DNA of 64,000 bases from CAYNRA01 sp046293395. GTDB taxonomy: Bacteria > Bacteroidota > Bacteroidia > Cytophagales > Spirosomataceae. Made by a program: the position numbers and the translations under genes. The notes beneath the pieces are model-generated. The model made no database searches. It had not been told where the DNA came from and was given only the letters and a program-made list of their open reading frames with translations. Location: NCBI GenBank assembly GCA_046293395.1, contig JBKBOU010000002.1, positions 806,001 to 870,000 of the forward strand. Reading direction: 5' to 3'. The stretch's first letter is position 1; the number at the start of each line of letters is the position of its first letter. Positions 23,789 to 31,671 of this stretch are shown piece by piece.

Positions 23789-24979
23789 TTAATCTTCAGT
23801 CTTTAATAAATTTAATAATTGAAGTATATTTTTCACATATATCTTTAGACCGACACCTTCATCTTGACTAACTCTTTCAGAGATTGCTGTTATTCCGTCA
23901 AGTTCCATTTGTAAATCCTTTTGCAACTTTGAAACCATACCTGATTTTAATGCTTTTAGTTGTAGTTTTAAGTTGTTATTTTCATATTTATAATGTTGGC
24001 TTATATCGGCAAGTTCTTGTTCTAATTGGGCTATTTTAAGACTTTTTTCAGTTTCACTTTGTGTTATTTTAACAATTATTTCCTCACTTTCTTTATGTTG
24101 TTCTCTTATTTTACTTAATTCTCCTCGTAGTACACCATTCGCTTTATCCAGATTTTGTATCTGGTTAGATTGTACATAAAAGTCATTTGTTAACTTTTTA
24201 TTCTGTTCTATTGAATATAAATGGATAAACTTCTTTACTTCTAATTTGGGTTGGGCATCTAAAAGGGCTTCTGGTAATTGGTTAAGTAAATAATCACTTG
24301 ATTCATTTGTTCCAATTTCAGAAATGTGTTCTGCAAATACTCGTTCGACAATTGAGAGTTGTTTGAAAAAAGTGTTGCGTGTATAGTTATTAAGTACGAA
24401 ATGTGTGTATAAGACTATATACATTACGTTTTTTTCATAGTCATTTGCTTTGGAGTTTAATGCTGAGTTAATTACTTTTTGTAATTTATCTTCAATTTCA
24501 TCATCTGCTAAATTATTAGAAATTAGATTATAGTCAACTTCATTTAAAATGGTTTTCAACTTTTTATTGGTCTCAACAAAAATTTCATTCAGGAATCCTA
24601 CTATAAAAGGGTTTAACTTCTGAGAATTTATGCTCTTGTATCCGTGTAGAAATTCAACAGTAATTTTTAGATTAAGTAGGCTTATATCTTTGCCTACTTT
24701 TATTGATAACAGATCGTAGAGTTCGCTAATTTTTTGAGGAGTCGAGACCCCACTATATACATAAGTTTTTCTTAATTGACCTAAAGCTTCAACTAATTTT
24801 GTAAGATTCTCTTTCTGAGACTTATCCACTCTTACAGAATGTTTTGCTTTATTTTTCTCAGTATTATCTACGATATTAGAAAGAACTTTACTGTACTCAA
24901 TTCCAGCAATTGTTTTTATAATTTCATCTATTGGAACCTCTTTGGTGATGCTAGGTTTATTTTTTGGAATCGAGCTCAT
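23789..24979 (-). CDS. Coiled-coil protein of the Hsp70 operon, unknown function
   Basis: 396 residues, family not recognised. Residues 1-55 are basic and polar. Residues 60-255 are helical with a hydrophobic core (MYIVLYTHFVLNNYT near 186-200). Residues about 272-365 are a heptad-rich coiled coil (SEKIAQLEQEL-type spacing, NNLKLQLKALKSG). The C-terminus ends in a leucine-rich helix. There is no signal peptide. The stop lies 1 base before the Hsp70-like start, and its own start is 5 bases after the upstream gene, so coupling is strong. It could be a substrate or scaffold for the ATPase, by inference only. Confidence 0.7.
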   Translation of the reverse strand: MSSIPKNKPSITKEVPIDEIIKTIAGIEYSKVLSNIVDNTEKNKAKHSVRVDKSQKENLTKLVEALGQLRKTYVYSGVSTPQKISELYDLLSIKVGKDISLLNLKITVEFLHGYKSINSQKLNPFIVGFLNEIFVETNKKLKTILNEVDYNLISNNLADDEIEDKLQKVINSALNSKANDYEKNVMYIVLYTHFVLNNYTRNTFFKQLSIVERVFAEHISEIGTNESSDYLLNQLPEALLDAQPKLEVKKFIHLYSIEQNKKLTNDFYVQSNQIQNLDKANGVLRGELSKIREQHKESEEIIVKITQSETEKSLKIAQLEQELADISQHYKYENNNLKLQLKALKSGMVSKLQKDLQMELDGITAISERVSQDEGVGLKIYVKNILQLLNLLKTED

Positions 24980-24984
24980 ACTTT

Positions 24985-26091
24985 TTAATTATTGTTGTTG
25001 TTATGTAAAATCCTTTGCTTGAAAAACGGTGTTTTTATTAGATTGTAGTACTTTTGTGCTACCGCATTGTCTCCAATTATTCGTTCTCTTCTTGCTTTAA
25101 TTAATAAAATTTTATCTTTTTTATTAATGTCCTCTTCCTTTTCAAGCTGTTCGTCAGTCCAGCATTCGAGATACTCGTCAACGATTTTCCATTTTTCATT
25201 TTGAAAGGCCAAAATTACGTTAATTAGAATCTCTGTACTTGATTCTACAAAAATATTCTGTTCTGTTACGACTGATCTTTCAATATAATTTAGTGAATGT
25301 CTATCATAGAAGAAGTCAACAACGGAGTCAAATGTCCCCGAACTTACATTCGAAAGGTCGCTTAGTTTTTCAATCCAATTCAGCCTAAACGCAATTACTT
25401 TTAATAAAACCCTAGCTTTCGGAGTTAGACTATCAAAACTTGAAAGAAGTGCAAATGCTTCAGCATATCTATTCTTCTTATCTAATGATTTTATATCTTT
25501 TTTGCAGGCAGTGTAATAATTAAAAAAACCGTCTAAATATGTCTTCTCTACTTCATTTAAGAATTCTGGATAATTACTGCCAGAAGGGCTCAATGGTCTA
25601 TTCTCATTAACTTGTTTTTCCCAATCAACAATTATTTCATTGACCAAACTATTAGTTATATTCCCTTTTACATATTTAAAGATGTTAAATGACCTACTTC
25701 CAATTTTTATCGTGAGACAGTCTACACTTGCCTCGTTTAAATGACCAGTCAAGTCAATTTCTGCATCACTGTTTTGTATTTCCAAGTTATTGATGTGAAT
25801 TCTAATATCTTTAAAGCCACACATTGCTATTTTTATTGAGTGTACCTTATCAGTGTAATAATCATTTGGTACAATTTTCCCATTTATTAGTAAGAGTGGT
25901 CCAACAACATTATGACTACTTTTTACGTGATGATTCCTTGTATCTAGAGATTCGAAAAGTAAGTTACAATAGTAGCATTTGTAAGATTTTTTTTGAAGTG
26001 GTGATGAGACAAGTACTTCTACTTCTTTTGGGTCGAATTTGCGTTCAAAAGTTATTTTTTCATTATCCTCATGGTATTTCGAGTAGCCCAT
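24985..26091 (-). CDS. C2H2 zinc-finger protein, first gene of the Hsp70 operon
   Basis: 368 residues. One classical zinc finger is visible: Cys39-x2-Cys42-x12-His55-x4-His60 (YKCYYCNLLF..., HHVKSSH). The following 70 residues look beta-rich (GPLLLINGKIVPNDYY, IKIAMCGFKDIRIHI). From about 170 on the protein is helical and TPR-like in pattern, for example AEAFALLSSFDSLTPKARVL and the final AVAQKYYNLIKTP. It ends in a run of five Asn. It could sense DNA, RNA or protein through the finger. Expressed from a good promoter at 26170-26201. I do not recognise the family. Confidence 0.7.
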   Translation of the reverse strand: MGYSKYHEDNEKITFERKFDPKEVEVLVSSPLQKKSYKCYYCNLLFESLDTRNHHVKSSHNVVGPLLLINGKIVPNDYYTDKVHSIKIAMCGFKDIRIHINNLEIQNSDAEIDLTGHLNEASVDCLTIKIGSRSFNIFKYVKGNITNSLVNEIIVDWEKQVNENRPLSPSGSNYPEFLNEVEKTYLDGFFNYYTACKKDIKSLDKKNRYAEAFALLSSFDSLTPKARVLLKVIAFRLNWIEKLSDLSNVSSGTFDSVVDFFYDRHSLNYIERSVVTEQNIFVESSTEILINVILAFQNEKWKIVDEYLECWTDEQLEKEEDINKKDKILLIKARRERIIGDNAVAQKYYNLIKTPFFKQRILHNNNNN

Positions 26092-26169
26092 ATTTAACTA
26101 GAGATTTAGTGGTGGGTGCACCTCTTTTTTCATAGAAGTATCATTTTATTCTTGTTCATATTTCTTAAT

Positions 26170-26201
26170 TCAAATCTAGTTCTCTGTTTCTTTTTCTCCA
26201 A
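26170..26201 (-). promoter_or_regulatory. Promoter of the Hsp70-centred operon
   Basis: On the minus strand TTTG (26201-26198) is followed after exactly 20 bp by TAGATTTG (26177-26170), a full match to the Bacteroidota consensus. The start codon of the first gene is about 78 bases downstream. Confidence 0.65.
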
Positions 26202-26282
26202 ACTTTTTTTATTAAGCGGTTATATGAGGCCATTTTTTAGAATATGAGTCAGTCAAGTCTTCTGGAATACCAATAAGAAAAG
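26202..26282. other. Spacer between operon promoter and IS-end copy C
   Basis: AT-rich, no reading frame and no hairpin seen. Together with the features to its right it makes up the 532-base gap between the Hsp70 operon and the Rpn gene. Confidence 0.4.
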
Positions 26283-26330
26283 TGTAATCTTCCCTAAAAA
26301 TAGCTACGATAATTAATGTAATCTGAGCTG
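26283..26330 (+). repeat. IS-end-like repeat copy C
   Basis: TGTAATCTTCCCTAAAAATA followed by GCTACGATAATTAATGTA closely matches the IS3-type end at 20422. It lies in the same orientation and is not followed by a transposase. Together with the inverted copy D (ending at 27757) it encloses the Rpn-type nuclease gene. Confidence 0.6.
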
Positions 26331-26390
26331 CATTTTACACATTCGTACATTTATCAAAGAAAATTACCTCAAAAAAGCTACCGAAGGTTT

Positions 26391-26522
26391 GGTTCAACAG
26401 CCGTTTGGCAAGATGGCGGCTGAAGTGCTTCTATGAAACATTTGTACAAGGTTCAACTACAGTAATTCTATTGAATTTTTGTACTAAAAAGCCCACACTT
26501 CGGCAATACTTTCCCGTTAGGC
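26391..26522. repeat. attC-like folded element upstream of the Rpn gene
   Basis: The element begins with GTTCAAC (fits RYYYAAC) and ends with GTTAGGC (26516-26522, fits GTTRRRY). Between them is a long imperfect hairpin: GCTGAAGTG (26419-26427) pairs with CACTTCGGC (26496-26504), and GTACAAGGTTCAA (26444-26456) pairs with TTGAATTTTTGTAC (26471-26484), leaving a 14-base loop. Size (132 bases) and layout suit an integron attC site, but the outer boxes pair poorly, so the element may be a relic or hybrid. Confidence 0.45.
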
Positions 26523-27481
26523 ACAATGCAAACCGACACCCTACAAATTTGAACATTTCGACAAAACAATAAAGAAAAAATTCGTAAATTTACCACATAT
26601 AGAATTATACAGCAAACGGCAAAATGAAAGCAAAATACTTAAACCCATTTACTGACTTTGGATTTAAGAAAATCTTTGGTGAAGAGGCAAGTAAGCCATT
26701 GCTTATTGACTTCTTGAACGCATTATTGCCTAATTCAGACAAAATTGTTGATTTGACTTTCAAGAATAATGAACAACTTGGACAAACTGAAATTGACAGA
26801 AAAGCGATTTACGACATATATTGTGAAAACGAAAAAGGAGAAAAATTTATCGTTGAACTACAAAAAGCTAAACAGAACTATTTCAAAGATAGAACTATTT
26901 ACTACTCAACTTTTCCAATTAGAGAACAAGCAGAAAAAGGAGAATGGAATTACAACCTAAAAGCAATTTATTGCGTTGGTATTTTAGACTTTACATTTGA
27001 CAATTATGAAACAGAACCAGAAAAAAGTGAGGTAGTTCATACAATCAAACTTAAAAACCAACACGGAAAAACATTTTACGACAAACTGACTTTTATTTAT
27101 CTTGAAATGCCAAACTTCAAGAAGACAGAGAACGAACTTGAAACTCGTTTGGACAAATGGTTGTATTTCATAAAGCATTTAGAAGACTTTCAAACAATCC
27201 CTTCAATATTTTCAGACGAAGTTTTTAACCAAGCATTTGAAAAAGCAGAACTTGCAAAGTTTGGACAAACAGAATTAGCAAACTATGAAAACAGTTTGAA
27301 AATTTACAGAGACCTGAAAGGTGTTATTGATACTGCCTTTGACGAAGGAAAACTTGAAGGAAAACTTGAAACAGCAAAATCTTTAAAGAAATTAGAAATT
27401 TCAATAACGACAATTATTGAAGCGACAGGTCTTACAAAAGAAGAAATTGAAAAACTCTAAAACAAATGCACTGTGCCCAAC
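26516..27481. repeat. 15-base inverted repeat enclosing the Rpn gene (cassette boundary?)
   Basis: GTTAGGCACAATGCA (26516-26530) and TGCACTGTGCCCAAC (27467-27481) are inverted repeats matching at 13 of 15 bases. Their outer 7 bases fit the integron core consensus sites GTTRRRY and RYYYAAC. They bracket one gene with little spare DNA on its 3' side, as a gene cassette would. No complete second site is visible to the right. Confidence 0.5.
26624..27460 (+). CDS. Rpn-family PD-(D/E)xK nuclease / putative transposase
   Basis: 278 residues with the Rpn family start (LNPFTDFGFKKIFG) and catalytic residues Asp64 (AIYDIYCENEKGE) and Glu78-x-Gln80 (FIVELQ), followed by RTIYYSTFPIREQAEKGEWNY. Rpn proteins are recombination-promoting nucleases that act independently of RecA. 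They are common in Bacteroidota as PDDEXK_2 family proteins and are often called transposases without proof. The C-terminus carries the usual GKLEGKLETAKSLKK...GLTKEEIEKL tail. The gene stands alone inside a 15-base inverted repeat and between two IS-end-like copies, so it is probably mobile DNA. Confidence 0.85.
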   Translation: MKAKYLNPFTDFGFKKIFGEEASKPLLIDFLNALLPNSDKIVDLTFKNNEQLGQTEIDRKAIYDIYCENEKGEKFIVELQKAKQNYFKDRTIYYSTFPIREQAEKGEWNYNLKAIYCVGILDFTFDNYETEPEKSEVVHTIKLKNQHGKTFYDKLTFIYLEMPNFKKTENELETRLDKWLYFIKHLEDFQTIPSIFSDEVFNQAFEKAELAKFGQTELANYENSLKIYRDLKGVIDTAFDEGKLEGKLETAKSLKKLEISITTIIEATGLTKEEIEKL

Positions 27482-27709
27482 ATATAAACCCTAAACACAT
27501 CTACACAAAGCCCAACAGCAACCTATTCCTATATTAATCGAAGCTTCAGGGAAATGGGTTTTCTATTCATTTAGTTGATATTGGGAGCGTTATTTTCCAG
27601 CAGATTTTGTTTGTTTCCCAGCTATTTTTGGTCTTTATACTTCTGTTTTCGTCCCTTTTCAAAGCGCATGTATATGGCGAATTATAACCATCCCAAAAAT
27701 TAGAACAAA
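27482..27709. other. Non-coding right part of the accessory island
   Basis: About 230 bases with no supported gene. A second AGCCCAAC occurs near 27508, but no matching GTTRRRY follows. A 63-codon minus-strand frame (27567-27758) has no features. Confidence 0.4.
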
Positions 27710-27757
27710 TTAAATATACTACATCAATTAGCATAGCTATTTTTGGGGAAGAGTACA
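27710..27757 (-). repeat. IS-end-like repeat copy D (inverted)
   Basis: Read on the minus strand from 27757: TGTACTCTTCCCCAAAAATA, then GCTATGCTAATTGATGTAGT. It matches copy A over about 45 bases, including part of the leader before OrfA, so it looks like a left end in reverse orientation. It is the last foreign-looking element before the peroxiredoxin gene. Confidence 0.6.
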
Positions 27758-27916
27758 CTTCAACCCATTAAAAACATTTCATCCCTCGAAAAACGAAAAG
27801 CAGCAAACCATGTTTCACTCAAATTCGTTTGTATAGGAGGAGGTAAAATTGGGTAGCATTGCCCACCAAAAATTACTTCGTATTCATCTTATCATACTAT
27901 CTTAATCACACGTATT

Positions 27917-28387
27917 ATGGCATTACAAATTGGCGATGTAGCCCCAAATTTCACCTTGATTGGTTCAGACACGAAAGAAGTAAGCCTGTCGGATTACGCA
28001 GGAAAAAACGTAGTTGTTTTGTTCTTCCCTTTGGCATTTACGGGCGTTTGTACAACCGAACTTTGTGAAATGCGCGACAGCCTTTCGACGTACTCAGGGT
28101 TAAACGCTGAAATATTGGCTATTTCTGTGGATTCCCCGTTCACATTGGCAAAATTCAAGGAAGAGCAGCAATTACCTTTCCCTTTGCTTTCAGATTTTAA
28201 CAAAACGACAGCAGAAGCGTACGGAAGTCTATACGAAGACTTTGTACTCGGAATGAAGGGTGTCGCGAAACGTTCTGCGTTTGTAGTTGATGCAAAAGGT
28301 GTAATCCAGTATGCCGAAGTACTAGAGAGCGCAGGAGATTTGCCTGACTTTGCAGGAATCCAAGCAGCTCTAAAAAACATTGGATAA
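27917..28387 (+). CDS. Peroxiredoxin, AhpE-like
   Basis: 156 residues of the thioredoxin-fold peroxiredoxin family. The peroxidatic cysteine is Cys45 in PLAFTGVCTTELC. Cys50 five residues on could be a resolving cysteine. The PLAFTGVC form is typical of the AhpE/atypical group rather than the 2-Cys AhpC group. It reduces peroxides in the cytoplasm. It is the first core gene right of the island and is followed by its own hairpin terminator. Confidence 0.85.
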   Translation: MALQIGDVAPNFTLIGSDTKEVSLSDYAGKNVVVLFFPLAFTGVCTTELCEMRDSLSTYSGLNAEILAISVDSPFTLAKFKEEQQLPFPLLSDFNKTTAEAYGSLYEDFVLGMKGVAKRSAFVVDAKGVIQYAEVLESAGDLPDFAGIQAALKNIG

Positions 28388-28411
28388 CAATCAAATTTTA
28401 GCGAATTTGCG

Positions 28412-28449
28412 ACGAAGTGTCTTTCACTAGGCACTTCGTTTATTTTTTT
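28412..28449 (+). terminator. Terminator after the peroxiredoxin gene
   Basis: An 8-bp stem ACGAAGTG (28412-28419) and CACTTCGT (28432-28439), with a 12-base loop and a T-rich tail. The next gene starts only 5 bases after it. Confidence 0.7.
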
Positions 28450-28453
28450 ACGA

Positions 28454-30247
28454 ATGCAAAATACATACAACCAACATCTTGTTGAAACACAAGAAAACAC
28501 TGTCCATCTTCAGAAAAAGGAAGGCAAAATTGCGTTCCAACGCTTGGGTTTACTTCTCTTTTTTGTCTTATTTCTCTACTTTATCTTTCCTTTAAATCTC
28601 TATTTGGGGAGTATAGGATTGATTCTTTTACTTGGTATCTTTTACAAATTAGTAAAAAAACACGAAGCAATACAGGATGAAATCCGGCTAGAACAGACTA
28701 AAATACAGGTCATTAAAAACGAAATAACCGTACTTGCAGGTGGTGACAACGTGTATTCGCACGGTTTGAACTTCGCGGTTTCACCTCATGATTACTGTGA
28801 CGATTTGGACATATTCGGCCCTCGGTCTTTATTCCATCTGATGAACAGAGCCCAAACGAGTGTGGGACAAGAAAAATTAGCCCAGAAACTCGTCCGAAAT
28901 ACGCACCAGAACAATCTAATCATCGAACAACAAGCGGTTCAAGAATTAGCGAATCAGACAGATTGGCGTGTTCGGTTTCAGGCAACTCTCTTTGATATAT
29001 CCGCAGAAATGGAGGCGAAAGCGACACAATTAGCAGATATTACGCCTCCTCCTACTTTACGATTTGAACAATTCATTGGTATTTATATCAAAATTTTACC
29101 ACTCATTTGGATTGCACTCGTTGTGGCAGCTATCAACTTACCGATTACATTGAGTTTACCTTTGTTTATGGGACTGATGGGAGTAAATATGTACTTATCT
29201 CGTATAAATAGCTCATTAACAGATAATTACTTCGAACAATTGAGTGGATTAGGAAAAGTCATCAACAAATATGAGCAAGCCGTGGAGCTTGTCAAAAATA
29301 AGCCATTTGAAACGTCTATCTTGCAGAAAATCCAAGAAAAACTACCCCATACATCCATCAACCCGATACGTACGTTTGGGCATATTGTCAAACGTTTGGA
29401 CATGCGCAAAAACCAATTGGCAGCACTATTCATTTATCTTGTTCTTCCATTTGACATGGCTGAAATCATCAAACTAAGAAAATGGGTACAAACCTATCCG
29501 CATTTTTTTGCGGACATTCGCGATGTTTTGGGGGATATGGAATTTTATGCGAGCGTAGGTACTTGGCGTTATAACCATCCTGCATGGGCATTTCCTACGT
29601 TTACATCGAGTGGTTCGCTTTATTTTGAGGCAGAAAATATGGGACATCCATTGATAGCTGGGGAACGCGTCGTCACCAATTCTTTTTCTTGGACAGATGC
29701 CAACCGATTGAGCATCATCACGGGCTCGAACATGTCGGGCAAAAGTACATTCTTGAGAACCATAGGCTTAAATGTCATTTTAGCTTATTTGGGAGCGCCC
29801 GTATTTGCCTCATCTTGCAAAGTACAAACGGGAATTCGGCTCATTAGTTATATGCGAATCAAGGACTCATTACTTCAAAATACCTCTACATTTAAGGCTG
29901 AAATTGACCGAATACGTTTGATTCTTCAAGCCATTGATCGAGATGAAAAAGTGATTTTATTGATAGACGAAATGCTTCGCGGAACCAATTCCGAGGACAA
30001 ATTGGCGGGCTCGTTGGCTATGCTAGACCGAATTGTCGAGTCAAAAGTGTATGGGTTAGTTGCTACGCATGATTTAAGAATGGCGGAAATCAAAGAAGAG
30101 AATACGCAACACGTCCGAAATTATTACTTCGAATTTTCGACGAATGGAGGTGATTTAGCCTTTGATTACCAACTTCGCGAAGGTGTTTGCAAGAGTTTCA
30201 ATGCGTCCCTTTTGCTTCAATCCATTGGATTATTTCTAAAAAAATAA
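28454..30247 (+). CDS. Membrane-anchored MutS-like ATPase
   Basis: 597 residues. The C-terminal 200 residues are a MutS domain V ATPase: MGHPL (396-400), Walker A TGSNMSGKST (423-432), Walker B LLIDE (502-506) and the helix RGTNSEDKLAGS. The usual mismatch-binding domain I is absent. Instead there are two hydrophobic pairs (about 31-64 and 206-247) that look like membrane helices. A short MutS core domain III/IV lies between them and the ATPase. Such short, membrane-bound MutS relatives occur in Bacteroidota, and their job is not known. It ends 1 base before the convergent transporter gene. Confidence 0.8.
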   Translation: MQNTYNQHLVETQENTVHLQKKEGKIAFQRLGLLLFFVLFLYFIFPLNLYLGSIGLILLLGIFYKLVKKHEAIQDEIRLEQTKIQVIKNEITVLAGGDNVYSHGLNFAVSPHDYCDDLDIFGPRSLFHLMNRAQTSVGQEKLAQKLVRNTHQNNLIIEQQAVQELANQTDWRVRFQATLFDISAEMEAKATQLADITPPPTLRFEQFIGIYIKILPLIWIALVVAAINLPITLSLPLFMGLMGVNMYLSRINSSLTDNYFEQLSGLGKVINKYEQAVELVKNKPFETSILQKIQEKLPHTSINPIRTFGHIVKRLDMRKNQLAALFIYLVLPFDMAEIIKLRKWVQTYPHFFADIRDVLGDMEFYASVGTWRYNHPAWAFPTFTSSGSLYFEAENMGHPLIAGERVVTNSFSWTDANRLSIITGSNMSGKSTFLRTIGLNVILAYLGAPVFASSCKVQTGIRLISYMRIKDSLLQNTSTFKAEIDRIRLILQAIDRDEKVILLIDEMLRGTNSEDKLAGSLAMLDRIVESKVYGLVATHDLRMAEIKEENTQHVRNYYFEFSTNGGDLAFDYQLREGVCKSFNASLLLQSIGLFLKK

Positions 30248-30248
30248 A

Positions 30249-31640
30249 TCAGAAAGGGCCATAGTCCAAATATACGCTCCCGACTACAAAAAGACTTGCC
30301 ACAAGCATCAAAACGAGAAGAAGCGGAGAAATAAAGCGCAGCCATTCGTCAAAAGGAACACGGCAAAGACTGAGCATGGCCATAATGCCACCGAAAGATG
30401 GATTAACTAAATTGGTTAATCCATCCCCAATTTGAAAAGCAAGAATCGTTGTTTGCCGAGTCAGCCCGATGACCTCTCCAACAGGAATCATAACAGGAAG
30501 AGTAGCCAATGCTTGACCACTACCGGAGGGAATCAAGAAATTCATGGCCGATTGTACCAAAACCATGATAACAGCGGACAGACTAGCCGAGCCTGTTTGG
30601 AGCATTTCTGACAAATGAAAGGCGATGGTATCATTCATGTTTCCTTGTTCCAATAAAATACGAATAGAACCCGCCAAACCGACCATAAAAGCTCCCGGTG
30701 CGACGACCGCCACAGAAGAAAGAACTGTTTCTCCAATTTCGTGCGTTGTATATCTACCCACGATACCTAAGAGAATCGCCAGCATACAAAAGACCGCCGA
30801 AAGCTCATTGATGTACCAACTCCAACGAAAAACGCCAATCAGAATAAGAATAATCGACCCAATGAATAAGCTAATAATCAATCCATCTTTCAGGTTTATT
30901 TGGTACGAATCAAGCGGTTTCGAAAGGCGTAAATCATCTGGAATAACCGAAAGGTTCGCAGCATTTTTTGCCTTATTTTTCTTGTAATGTTTGACATTGA
31001 CGAAAGAAAGAGCAAGTAAACCAATCAGACATAAAACTGTACGAAGTTCATATCCTGAAAACATCGGCAAACCGGCTAATTTATGCCCGGTACCAACAGT
31101 ATAAGCATTAAATGGCGATAAACCGAAGCCAATGGTAATTGCCCCAACGCTCATCCCGGCTGCGAGGAGTAAATCACCTCCAAGCGCGATACTCAAAATA
31201 GCGGCAATTGGAACGAGTGCAATGTTGTTTTCATACCCAACAAACACACCCAAAAATCCATAAATAAAGGTAACTAAAACAATTACCTTGGTTGCATTTT
31301 CCCTTCCTGTCTTAAAAATTAGCGTACCGACAGCTTGCTCAATGGCGCCACTTTTTTGGAGGAAGCCGAACATAATTCCACTCGAAAGAATGATAAAAAT
31401 GATTTCAATTGCGCCTTTGAACCCTTTGGGCATCGCCAGAAAAATATCCATAAAACCGATGGGCGTTGTCGGAATTGTCTGATAAGTTCCGGGCACAACC
31501 ACGTCTCTGCCATCTAGCATCACACGTTGAAACTGACCCGCTGGAATGAGGTAAGATAAAAAAGCCACACCGCATAGCATACCGAAAAGTAATACTACAG
31601 GGTGTGGAATTCGTATTTTTGATTTGGAGAGGTTCGACAT
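30249..31640 (-). CDS. YfcC/DcuC-family membrane transporter
   Basis: 463 residues with about 12 membrane helices. The family pattern is clear: N-terminal HPVVLLFGMLCGVAFLSYLIPAGQF, a middle GYENNIALVPIAAILSIALGG, and a C-terminal QSAMNFLIPSGSGQALATLP and IGDGLTNLVNPSFG. These are the marks of YfcC proteins (DcuC superfamily), inner-membrane carriers thought to move dicarboxylates, basic amino acids or peptides. The substrate is not predictable. It follows the serB-serA fusion by 31 bases on the same strand, so the two may share a message. Confidence 0.85.
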   Translation of the reverse strand: MSNLSKSKIRIPHPVVLLFGMLCGVAFLSYLIPAGQFQRVMLDGRDVVVPGTYQTIPTTPIGFMDIFLAMPKGFKGAIEIIFIILSSGIMFGFLQKSGAIEQAVGTLIFKTGRENATKVIVLVTFIYGFLGVFVGYENNIALVPIAAILSIALGGDLLLAAGMSVGAITIGFGLSPFNAYTVGTGHKLAGLPMFSGYELRTVLCLIGLLALSFVNVKHYKKNKAKNAANLSVIPDDLRLSKPLDSYQINLKDGLIISLFIGSIILILIGVFRWSWYINELSAVFCMLAILLGIVGRYTTHEIGETVLSSVAVVAPGAFMVGLAGSIRILLEQGNMNDTIAFHLSEMLQTGSASLSAVIMVLVQSAMNFLIPSGSGQALATLPVMIPVGEVIGLTRQTTILAFQIGDGLTNLVNPSFGGIMAMLSLCRVPFDEWLRFISPLLLVLMLVASLFVVGSVYLDYGPF

Positions 31641-31671
31641 ATTCTTGCAATTTTATGCAAGAATACAAAAA

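Noticed and set aside
24985..25010. AAC/AAT triplet run coding five Asn at the end of the zinc-finger protein, as a phase-variation tract
   Set aside because: Only about five triplets, and gain or loss of triplets would not break the frame, so there is no switching.
12326..27819. Similar CAAACCATG..TTT..AC sequences near 12326 and 27804 as island attachment repeats
   Set aside because: Only about a dozen shared bases with mismatches and an indel. This is too weak for an att repeat without comparison to an empty site.
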